In this document: one piece after another, positions 54,791-64,000 of the stretch
Position numbering within the stretch: position 1 is the stretch's first letter
Layout of the letters: the number at the start of each line of letters is the position of its first letter
DNA from: Chimonanthus salicifolius
Lineage: Eukaryota > Streptophyta > Magnoliopsida > Laurales > Calycanthaceae
Assembly: GCA_013350335.1 (NCBI GenBank)
Contig: CM023539.1
Span: 14,694,302 to 14,758,301, forward strand
Direction of reading: 5' to 3'
DNA length: 64,000 bases
The notes under the pieces: generated by a model
The model's input: only the letters and a program-made list of their open reading frames with translations
Told to the model about the DNA's origin: nothing
Databases searched by the model: none
Translations under genes and position numbers: made by a program

Positions 54791-55525
54791 ATCAGACATC
54801 AAAATTTATTATTTTTGCAACAAATGGGTGCTTTTGCACCGTGCCAATTCTAAGAGACATTATCCAGTCGTTTGCTTCTCACTTCTGTGCTTAGAGCTAA
54901 AGTAGAAGTTATAGTGTAACACCAAGTGAGAGCAAATTGCTTAAACCAAATGCCAATCACATGCCCACTAGGCTTCAGCCTTGCACATAATGTTGCAGAG
55001 TTCAGAGTTGTAGCTATAAAAACAACAGCTTGAAGAGTAGGAACACCAAGACACTTGTGTCTCTCTGATATGGTAATTGTGTTTAATTCATCTTAACCAA
55101 TTGTTGTCTCCCCTCTGATGATGTGAAATTTAGACTAATATTAATTTAAGAAAAAAGAAAAATGTATCCAGAGAAAGGGAGAAGGGACTCAGCAGATTTA
55201 ATTCTTGAAACAGCGGCTTACTATAAAAGATTTTATTCTTGAAAGGTAAGCAGGGGGCCAGGGGCTAACTCTAAAAGATTTGAGTCTTGAAAAGTAAGCC
55301 CGAAGATGTGTACCATGGGAGTGACTTATATGGCATAGCACTGAAGATAACTAGAAGTTCCAAATCAACAGTACATAGTCCTTTTACTGGAACATGTGAT
55401 TAGTTGGAGATTATACAGTCCTGCAAACTTGCAGAATTCCCTGTTTATTGCATAATTAACATCACATGCTGCTTCTGACTGATAACTAAGTTCGAAAACA
55501 TGGATTTGGACCCACTGAACAGTTC
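54791..55525. other. 3' flank of the MOSC-domain gene
   Basis: No coding region. An AATAAA on the minus strand at 55444-55449, about 77 nt after the stop, is a candidate polyadenylation signal. Confidence 0.45.
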
Positions 55526-55850
55526 TCAAGCTGCTGCTTCTGAGCAGGAAGAGACCTTTTTCAGGACATAAACAGGATCCCCTACTTTAATAATCTTTCC
55601 TTTCCCTGAACTTGAAAGAGACTCCTTGCAAACTAAATTCTGTCCAAAGTAAACCTGCAAGTTTGGACATCTAATGTAAGCTAGAACCATGATAACACAT
55701 GAATGGAAGGTCTTGTGACATAGCCAATATAATTACCTTTCCACGTTGTTGCTTTTTGGTTGGGCGTAAGACTTGGTCCGAGCGGAACTTCATCAGTGTT
55801 TCAGTTGGCTCAGGTCCTGAAATTCCATTTTCTTGATTGATTGTAGGCAC
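55526..55850 (-). CDS. MOSC-domain (mARC-like) protein, last two exons only
   Basis: Exons 55850-55737 (38 codons) and 55654-55526 (42 codons and TGA) join in phase 0 with GT-AG junctions. They read VPTINQENGISGPEPTETLM, then KFRSDQVLRP, VYFGQNLVCKESL and GKIIKVGDPVYVLKK, ending SEAAA. This is the C-terminus of plant MOSC-domain proteins related to the mitochondrial amidoxime-reducing component, which bind molybdenum cofactor and reduce N-hydroxylated compounds. Family members have about 300 residues; the upstream exons are not seen between 55851 and the first LINE at 57598. They may lie beyond the LINEs, outside the window, or the gene may be a fragment. Confidence 0.75.
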
Positions 55851-57597
55851 CTGATGGATGAAAAGGTCCATATCAGCAGAACAGAATTTGACTTTATAGA
55901 GGTAGGTTTTATGATGTACCAAATACATGGTAACAGCAGGGAAGGGGAACAGCACAGTTCAGGTCAATCATCAAACAACCTAAATGTGGTTGCTGAAATT
56001 ATCCAGTCTCTTAGGCCACATACACGAGTTTCATCGAAAAATGGGGTTTTCAATGAAAATCACCTCTAACAGAGGTAGAGGATGTAATTTGCAAAAAACA
56101 GGGCTGGTATCCACTCCCCCTTTTCACTTTCCATGTTCACTGAAAAAACACATTTTCAATGAAAGAGTATCTTGGTTCTAGTGAAAATAAAAAACATGTT
56201 CTCCTCTGCAAAGGCCTATTAACAATAAAATGAGTCACCTATGTTTCGTTTTGGGTCGGTGGAAGGGGGGATACACAGCTACAGTAGCATGCAGATAATT
56301 TCACTACTCAGGTGGCAACAGGTAGATAGTTTCTAGCATCATTTTGATTTCATAAATAGTGATTGGAACAATTTTATAATGTCCCAATCTGTAATTGAAC
56401 ACAACTTTAAATTTCACCATGAAGACTTCCAACGAGCACACATACATTTCTATCTATATAAGCTCCTTACAGTTTCAGGGATATGCAGGATGCCGTTGAA
56501 ATTTGTCCAACAGAGACCAATTTACCACATGATGGACATGATCAAGACCATTTTTATCTTTCAGTTCTCCTTGTTCTTTTCTTTGAATGGAGAAAGACTG
56601 TTTTTAGTCTTTTCTCATAATATTTGACCTTCGAAGAAAAGGAAGCAAAAATTATTATAATGCATCATATTCGGTCATATTCATAGGATCGAAAGGCACA
56701 TGTTTTTTGCTCATCTCTTTTATCCTAGGTACTCCACTCCATTTTACAATTTCAGCTTATACAGATCATATACATAAACAAACATTCCATTTTCCTCATA
56801 CTGCTTTTTCATTTTTTCTTTTGAGTGGTAGTTAATTTCACTTTCCATCGCTCTCATCTTAAGATCTAAGGCCCCATATCAACTGGGCTCAGACTATCAA
56901 GTCTACCCCACATAACCTAGTATCTTTAGGTTAATCTAGATTCCACATCAACAAGTATTTTAGGTTAATTTGGATATTATAATTTAGAGACTATGGTCTG
57001 AATGCTTGGATCATGATTCTAGTTTTCTAGTATTATTTAGTATCATCATCATCACCATCATCATCATCAAAGCTCATCTAATCTATCTGGATTCAGGTTA
57101 TGAGTACTAGTTCTCCACTCATCCTTGTTTAGGGCCAAATTCACTATAGAATATAGCTTAATTTGTGAATATTGTGAATTAAGGAAAAACTGCATTTTCT
57201 AGCTCCAATCCTTTGGATTTAAGAGGCCCAACAACAACTTGGATTAGAGTAGAGCCCATACTAACTCGTATTGTTTGTGGTAAATGAGATTTTGTAATTA
57301 GGAACTTGGTTTGCATGCCTTGAATTTAATTCTTGTTTGTAGGTACTAAGTGCATCACCATCAGGCATCGGTCAAGGCAAATGGCTCCATATATACATTC
57401 GAATCCTTTCTTTTATGAATTCTATTTACATATTCAAACCTAAGGCAGTTACCCACCATAGAAATGCCACATAACTTATTATAATAGTAAATAAGCAATG
57501 ACAAAGCTGGGTAGATATAAGAAAGGTGACACAAAAACTATGTAAAATGTCATGGAATGTGTGCACCTTAACGGGGAAAGAGTTGTAGATAGCCTGT
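55851..57597. other. Intron or flank of the MOSC gene
   Basis: It begins with the acceptor side of the upstream MOSC intron (minus strand CATCAG). No further exon was recognised. An ATC microsatellite lies at 57041-57070. Confidence 0.5.
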
Positions 57598-57860
57598 TTT
57601 TTTTTTTAAGATAACTTCATTAATAAAAAAAGGATCAAGAAAAACAAAGAAAGAAAGGCCAAAAGTAACCCACTATACGGAAAAAAGAAATCACAAAAAC
57701 CCCTCCCAACCCATTACATTCACAATTTTCGCAGATAGAGACAACCCCTGACACGCCATCTCATCAGCAATTGAGTTAGCTGACGGAGGAGCCCAAGTTG
57801 AAGACAGCCTATTTGCAATTGGATCGATGACAAAATGGTGATGATTGGATGAAAGCTTGG
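57598..57860 (-). mobile_element. L1 LINE 3' end fragment
   Basis: The minus strand ends in an A-run (T-run 57598-57609 on plus) preceded by the end of an L1 RNase H domain (ANSIADEMACQGLSLSAK, before about 57720). It meets the plus-strand L1 at about 57860. Confidence 0.7.
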
Positions 57861-58069
57861 GCTCATATCGGAAGGCCAGGAAGACAAGCTGCTTTCATAT
57901 CTTGCTGCCATCCGAACCTGGATCCATTAATTTCCAAAAGAAAGGATAGGACAGCCCGTGAACTACATTGGCCCAGCTCATCTATCAATTATAGACGCCA
58001 CCAAAAGGGGACAGCTGGAGACATCTCTGAAGTAGCATCTACCAGCCTGATCAACCAACCAGTTTCCCA

Positions 58070-59160
58070 ATGAAGATTCTATCTTGGAATATTAGAGGCC
58101 TTGGGGACCCGAGAAAGAGAGCTATGGTGAAGAACTTCATTAAAAAGATCCGACCAACTATTTTTTGTTTCCAAGAGTCCAAATTAGATGATCCTTCTGA
58201 TTCGATCATTCGTTCTTGTGGGGTTGGTAGTCGTTTTCAGTGGACTGCAAAACCTTCCATGGGTACCTCTGGTGGCATCATCATTTGTTGGGACTCTAGC
58301 AAACTCAACAAGGTTGATTCCTTCATTGGTGAGTTCTCATTATCTGTTTTATTCCAGGATCGAATCTCCAGTATGACTTGAATTCTATCTTCTGTCTATG
58401 GCCCTTGTGAAGAGTCTAAAAAGATTGGTTTTCTCGCTGAAATTGAATCTATTAACGGCTGATGGAACAATCTTTGGTGCATTTGCGGTGACTTCAGTCT
58501 CATTAGATTTTCTCATGAAAAAACTGGGGTAACAAGATTCACCCCTATCATGAGCCGGTTCTCGGATTGCATCTCCTCTCTTGACTTTGTGGATCTTCCG
58601 CTCTCAGGTGCTGAGTTTACTTGGTCCAACAGACAAGAGAGACCTATCCTTTCTAGGATTGACAGGTTTCTTGTTTCGGATTGGATGGACCTCTTTCCTG
58701 ACTCTCACTTGTCTGCGTAACCCCGACCCACTTCTGATCATTGGCCTTTGCTTCTGGATACCTTTGACGAGGCTTGGGGCCCTTCTCCTTTCAGATTCGA
58801 ATTGTGTTGGGTTAAAGAAAATGGCTTCAGGGATCACATTGCCCAATGGTGGAACGAATTCATCCCGGCTGGCAACAAGTGTTTCCTCCTCCATCAAAAA
58901 TTGAAGTTTTTGAAAGGAAAGTTGAAAAGTTGGAGTGCTATCAGTTTTGGGTCCTTATCTGATTCCCTTGCCGATCTTCTTAACGGTATTAACCAGATCG
59001 ATGTGTGTGAGAAAACCGGTGTGTTATCTGAAGAGGGTATTTTAATTCGCAACCATTTGCAGGATCAATTCCATACCAAGAGTTTACGGGAAGAGATTAA
59101 GTGGAGGCAAAGATCAAGAGATAAGTGGATTAAGGGGACAAAAACACAAAGTTGGAACCT
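58070..59160 (+). pseudogene. L1 ORF2 endonuclease and linker, broken
   Basis: The apurinic endonuclease-type domain nicks the target DNA. It starts MKILSWNIRGLGDPRKRA and has FCFQESKLDD (catalytic Glu), a GDFSLIR block in a shifted frame and the DHWPLLL end motif (catalytic Asp-His). Stops at about 58380, 58460 and 58718 interrupt it. The linker SFGSLSDSLADLLNGINQID runs to about 59145 (RSRDKWIKGTK), where the sequence leaps past the reverse transcriptase. Confidence 0.85.
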
Positions 59161-60500
59161 TGGAGAGGAAGTGGTAAAGACTAGTTCAGCTGCATTGAGA
59201 GCTTTATGGAGGATTAGTCAGGGTAGGTCATCAGTAAGGAACCTTTTTAAAGAAAGGCTTAGATTCCCAGTGGGCAAAGGAGACCGGATATTGTTTTGGA
59301 ATGACCTATGGTTGGGGGATTAGGAACAAACAAGCCTTAGTTCAGGACAATTATCGGGTGGAAGGTCCTAACATCCTTTGGTTCATCGAATTTAGGAGAG
59401 AGTTGAGGTCCTTCGAGAAGGAAAGTCTGGACGACTTATTAGGACAATTGGTTGAATTCCCGGTGGCTCAGGGGTTTATTCTATCAAATCTATGGTGGAC
59501 GTAACTACACAATAGTTGAGTTCTTCGACGATGTCCCCTTGTCTAGTCTGGAAAAATCAAGCACTCCCTCAGGTTTAGGGCTTTGTCTGGTGTGTGGTGA
59601 AGAGGAAAATTCTTACAAGAATGGATCTGAGGAGGAGAGGCCGTTTGACATTTGATGAAGATTGTAGGTGTCCTCTCTACGAGTTTTCGGAAGAAATCAT
59701 TGATCATCTTTTATTACTTGTCCGGCTACTTGGCACCTTCTATAGCTTAATGGGCGTTTCATGGGCCGGTGCTAGCACCTAGGCAGAAACTTTGGGCTCA
59801 TGGTTTTCCTTTATCCGAATAAGAGGTGGAGGATGGTGTGCCTCACAATTCCAACAGTTATTTCCTGGGCTATCTGGAAAGAAAGAAATTTTAGAATCTT
59901 TGAAGGAAAATCCACTAAGATCTGCGAGTTAGTTCAAAAAGCCAAATGGGGACTTTGTGCTTGACTCCTACACAACAAGGAATTTAAAGATTTCAAAACC
60001 ATTGACCTTTTATATTCATGGGAGGGTTGTCTGAAAGGAAGATCTAGGAGTCCCAAAGTCTTGGTGGAATGGTCACCTCCTCAACGTGGGGTTATGAAGT
60101 TTAATGTTGACGGAGATTCTAAGGGAAAACTGGGACCGGAGGGTATTGGGGGCATACTTAGAGATCACACAGGTCAAACATCCATGGTTTTCACAGAATC
60201 AGTGGGGACTAGAGACTCTAATGAAGCTGAACGCTTTACTGTCAAGAGAGCTTTGTCCATTTGGGTAGGTCTTGGTGGTGGGAAGCTTGTAATTAAGGGA
60301 GATTCGGCAAATGCTATAAAATGGGCAAAAGGTTTGAAGCGCCCCCCATGAGATTGATTACTACGGTTAGTGAGATCAGGGCACTAGTTATGGGCCTTGA
60401 GGTTTCCTTTATTCACATCAGGGATGCAACAAATGGAGTAGCGGACTACTTTGCCAAAAACAGTGTAGAGGGACCTATTCTAGGCGTCTTCTACATTTGA
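59161..60500 (+). pseudogene. L1 ORF2 zf-RVT and RNase H region, broken
   Basis: It contains RFPVGKGDRILFWNDLWLGD, then a zf-RVT segment (KILTRMDLRRRG, CPLYEF), then RNase H: MKFNVDGDSKGKLGPEGIGG, EAERFTVKRAL, and the end block NGVADYFAKNSVEG. Several frameshifts and a stop after KGLKRPP break it. Confidence 0.85.
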
Positions 60501-60739
60501 AGAAAAAGGGTCCTAGGATTGTACATGTTCTTGGAGCTGTTATTGTTTTGTCCTTGTTCTCTCATAGTAGTTTTTTGTTTTCGTTGTCACTTATTGTCCT
60601 TTTTGGTCTAAACCTTAGACCTCTCTTTTGTACTATACTTTTTTCTTTAATAATTTTTTTTCTTGGTTATCGCTAAAAAAAAAATTGCATTAGAATGCTT
60701 ACGAAAGGATCTTTAACATAGCACCGAAGTCTGAATCTT

Positions 60740-61610
60740 GTGATCGTTTAAAGTGGGCCCTTGAGCCTCGTCTTTTTGTATCTTTTGATCCACATTTCAT
60801 ACGAAAGGAAGCTTTGAGATAGTACATGGATTATGCTTATCCGATGATCATAGAGGAGCTCCACATTTAGATCTTTTGATTTGTCCATCACATCAATGAT
60901 CTGTAAGTTGTGATGGAGATCTAACACAGGGATCCTTAAATTGGACTTGAACTAGCGATCATCGGGCAAGAGTGGGCAACAACTTATATCTTTCAATTCA
61001 CCCATCTGATCGTGGATCTGTAAATTGCAACGAATATCTAACACATGGATCTTCAAAATGGACTTGAACTAATGATCATCGAGCCATCAGTTGTGGACCA
61101 AATTCTACATCTTTTAAACCATACGCCTGATCATCGATCCATAACTTGTGATGGACATTCAACACATGGATTTGATCTTGTGATCATCAAGCTATCATGA
61201 GTTAGCCATGACTTATATCTTTTAGTCTACCCATTTGATCGTCAATCCATAAGTCACAATAGAGATCTAACACGTGGCTCTTTAAAATGGGCTTGAACTT
61301 GTGATCATTGGGCTATCATGAGTGAACCACAGATTTTATTCTTCAATCCACTCGTTTAATTGTCGATCCGTAAGTTGCAATGGAGATCTAACACATGGAT
61401 CTTCCGAATGGACTTAAACTTGTGATCATTAGACAATCAAAAGTGGACTGGATCTTACATCTTTCAATCCATATGTTCGACCGTTGATCCATAAGTTGTG
61501 ATGGAGGTTAATGCATGGATTTTAGAAATTGACATGAACTTGTGGTCATCAAGCGATCAAGAGTAGGCCACAACTTATATCTTTCCATCCACTCATTGTG
61601 TGTAACAATC
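60740..61610. repeat. Tandem repeat of about 120 bp, about seven units
   Basis: Each unit has 'gatccgtaagttgcaatgg' followed by 'agatctaacacatggatctt' and 'ggacttgaacttgtgatcat'. The first motif recurs near 60897, 61016, 61136, 61242, 61364 and 61485, a period of 106-122 bp. Units are diverged. No open frame. Confidence 0.85.
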
Positions 61611-61819
61611 TCCATTGGCCATATACAATGAAAAATTTAATCGAATAAGTAAAAGAAGAGATGGAGGTCATTACATGTTTCTAATTCATCAAAATCTAAT
61701 TACTTATTAACTGAAAATAAAATATATACTCATAACCGATCTTTATCCATCCACAAATATGTTTAGTTAAAACTCTAATTTTGTAACTAGAACTAACTAA
61801 TGAATGAAAGGTAACTTAA

Positions 61820-61921
61820 TTGAGCATTTAGAAATGTTTAATTAAGTAAATATATACGTAGAGGTGATTTAATTAATCCAATTAGAAAAATTAATTGTGT
61901 AACTAAACTAATTACTTCATT
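61820..61921. repeat. AT-rich repeat of about 105 bp, first unit
   Basis: 'tttaattaagtaa...gatttaattaatcnaa...aactaaactaatta' recurs at 63474, 63573 and 63932. An L1 separates this unit from the others. Confidence 0.6.
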
Positions 61922-63470
61922 ATTATTTTTTTAGTAGTAGCAGTAACAAAGAAATTGTATTAATAGAAAGAGAAAGTACACACAGCAGGTATAAGAGACC
62001 TATATCCACAAAAGAAAACTACATGAATAAACAAAGAAAAGTAGAGAGAAGAACCCAAAGACAATAAAATCCCTTAATGCAAGTTGAGCCCAAAGTTTAT
62101 GAAAGAAAACACCCTCTTGAACTCCTCCCACCCCGCGCTTTGCTAGAAAGTCCGCCACACCATTCGCCAACCTTCTAAACAGCGAAAAAGACACCTCTCT
62201 GCCATAAGACAATGCCCTAATTTCCCTCATTAGTGTAGCTAGTTTCCAAGGACATTTACAGCCCCTATCCCATTTAACCACATTTATTGAATCCCTTTCA
62301 ATAATGAGTTTCCGCTAATCATATTTACCGACAAGGACAAAGCCTTCCTGATCCCTAAAATCTCGACCTTATTTGAATCCCTTGACCCTACTAACTCCAA
62401 AAAAACAATGGACAATATCCCATTTGAATCCCAAAATACTCCCCCAATTCCTGCAGGACTAGGTTTACCCTCGCTGCCCCCATCTACATTGAACTTAAAG
62501 AATCCTGGCAGTAGGAGAGATCAAATATCCTAATGGCTTCCTTTCTAGGTTCTCTCTCAAGCATCCCTCCTACGACCTATAAAGTCCAGGATGCTACATT
62601 CCTTAAACTTCTTACTTGCCACAAGCCAACCAGAGAGCCTCCATTTAACCATTTGGAACAATTTGTTCACCTTCGTTGTTCTATTTTCGAAAATTCCAAG
62701 GTTCATTTCCTTCCAAACAGACCATAAGACCCCCAGAATAGTATACCAAGCAGCCTTAGTCTTGGGTCCAACTCTCGAAATACTCTAACTTTCCACCAGG
62801 CCTAAACAGGAGTTATCAAAAACCCATGAAACACCCATCAAATCCACAAACCTAGACCAAATAGTTCTGACTATTGGACACCTTCCGAATAGATGGTCAA
62901 TACCCTGCTTGGGATATTCACACAAAGTACAGAAGATTTCACGACTAGCATTTAGAATACCCCTACGTTTCAAATCCATTCTGGTTAAAACTTTCTTTTT
63001 GAGAACACACCATACAAACATTTGGAACCTCGGGGGAGCTAGATCTAACCATGCTGAAATCCCTGGCCTATATTTCACTTGTGGATCCTTAGGAGCCACT
63101 TCTACCACTAATTTGACAGAATAACGTCCTGACGAATCCCCGTCCATATCATTTCGCCCTCATCTTCATAAAAGATAGGTATGTCCCGTAGCAATGCTCT
63201 CATTTCATCCAAACTCTCCTGTTCAAAAGTTGTAAGGTTTCTCCTAAAACCGACCTCCCATCCCGTGAGCCCCTCCTCTACCACGTAACAATCCTTAACC
63301 ATGGCTTGTCTATTACTAACTTTCCTATAAAGCCTTGGAAACACCTTCTTTCAAGGGTATCTAACCAAACCATAGATCCAAAAAAATACACTTTCGACAT
63401 TATCAATTAGCAATCTCAATTTCTCCTTATAAGCCTTTCCCATCTTGCCCATACCTCTGCCTAACCTCCA
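61922..63470 (-). mobile_element. 5'-truncated L1 LINE
   Basis: Minus strand, ending in an A-run (T-run 61926-61932). It contains the DLW-type block region (RKVSNRQAMVKDCYVVEEGL, 63344-63108), zf-RVT (PPRFQMFVWCVLKKKVLTRM, 63147-62785) and the RNase H end (RRLANGVADFLAKRGVGG, 62281-62000). The reverse transcriptase and endonuclease are absent because of 5' truncation. Related to, but different from, the L1 at 57861. Confidence 0.85.
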
Positions 63471-63711
63471 CATGATTGAGTAATTGAAAATATTTAATTA
63501 AGTAATTACTTCATTAGAGTTGATTTAATTAATCTAAGTAGAAAAGTTTAGTTGTTTAATTAAACTAATTAAAACAGAGAAAGAAAATTAATTTAGTAAT
63601 TAGAAATTAAAAATTAAGTAATTACAAAATGAGATGATTAATTAATCTAAGTAGAAATTTTGAATTGTGTAATTAGATCAGTTAGTGTACAAAAATAGCA
63701 TAATGAAGTTG
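63471..63711. repeat. AT-rich repeat of about 105 bp, second and third units
   Basis: Units start near 63474 and 63573 with the pattern of 61820. The array is broken at 63712 by a TRIM-type LTR. Confidence 0.65.
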
Positions 63712-63931
63712 TGAAACCCCTACCCACAGATGTGGGAAAAAGTCCCACATCGGTAGTAGAGGAGGAAAATTTGGGGAATTTAAGTGGGTGGCCTCCCTTG
63801 TACTCATGTGACGCGTTTTGGGCCCGAGCCCAAATGCAAAACCGTGCGGGCTCGCTTGTGTGCGAGGCACAGAGCGAACAATATCACACTGATTCAAGCC
63901 CTAAGCCTTGTATGTGGGTCGGGTTGTTACA
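63712..63931 (+). repeat. TRIM-type solo LTR
   Basis: 220 bp, TGAAACCCCTACC to GTCGGGTTGTTACA, with 'gtcccacatcgg', 'tttgggcccgagccc' and 'acaatatcac'. It is similar in layout to 36865-37073. No primer site follows, so it is a solo LTR. The target duplication is not clear. Confidence 0.75.
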
Positions 63932-64000
63932 TAAGCAATTGGAAATCTTTAATTAAATAAATATATTATGAGTTACTTTAACTAATTTAATTAGAAAGTC
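63932..64000. repeat. AT-rich repeat of about 105 bp, fourth unit, cut by the window edge
   Basis: 'tctttaattaaataaata' and 'actaatttaattagaaag' follow the pattern of the units at 61820 and 63474. Confidence 0.55.

Larger units (their letters stand above)
57861..60684 (+). mobile_element. L1 LINE lacking its reverse transcriptase
   Basis: From the end of ORF1 (about 57870-58070) through ORF2 to the A-run at 60675-60684. Endonuclease, zf-RVT-like and RNase H regions are present; the polymerase domain between them is missing. A target duplication could not be assigned. Confidence 0.85.

Noticed and set aside
1..64000. An integrated plant pararetrovirus (caulimovirus-type) segment
   Set aside because: All reverse transcriptase pieces are adjacent to Ty3, copia or LINE domains in the retrotransposon order; no movement-protein or coat-type motif was seen.

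Overview
This window is nuclear DNA of a seed plant, most likely a woody angerosperm-type flowering plant (a magnoliid or early-diverging eudicot would fit, but the window cannot settle it). The evidence is a plant diterpene synthase gene split by GT-AG introns, plant-type LTR retrotransposons (Tekay/Del-like Ty3, SIRE-like and small Ty1/copia), Au-like SINEs, L1 and RTE LINEs and hAT elements. Most of the 64 kb is transposon-derived. Only two host genes can be supported.

The central object is an apparently intact ent-kaurene synthase (or KS-like) gene on the minus strand. Fourteen exons between 34587 and 14310 join in phase with GT-AG junctions into a 792-residue reading frame with no internal stop. 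Exons 1-13 lie within 6 kb. Exon 14 is 14,063 bp away, across intron 13. That intron holds a 2.5 kb non-autonomous LTR element, a Ty1/copia element of the gene's own orientation starting 56 bp from the exon 13 splice donor, two SIRE-like LTRs, an Au-like SINE, an RTE LINE remnant and two minisatellites. It splits the second metal-binding motif of the enzyme.

Layout from left to right: 1-9224, a decayed Tekay/Del-like Ty3 chromovirus on the minus strand (its 3' LTR cut by the window edge, a 3.2 kb 5' LTR at 6031-9224); 9225-11944, the 3' end of a SIRE-like copia element on the plus strand; 11945-13836, LTR ends and purine-rich DNA; 14310-34587, the kaurene synthase gene; 34588-38012, its upstream flank plus a small TRIM-type LTR; 38013-49600, an old autonomous hAT element (8-bp target duplication, zinc-finger MYM/TTF-type transposase pseudogene) broken by two solo LTRs, one inside the other, and by a poly-A retroposon; 50194-52465, two hAT-type MITEs built of ACCCGA words and a SINE; 54470-55850, an RTE remnant and the last two exons of a MOSC-domain (mARC-like) gene; 57598-63470, three L1 pieces, one with its reverse transcriptase deleted; 60740-61610 and 61820-64000, two tandem repeats of about 120 bp and about 105 bp, the second interrupted by an L1 and a TRIM LTR.

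No multi-gene pathway or defence system was found. The least familiar signals are clusters of short dyad-symmetric words in the SIRE-like LTRs, whose arms change together between copies, and a comparable cluster in the Ty3 LTR.
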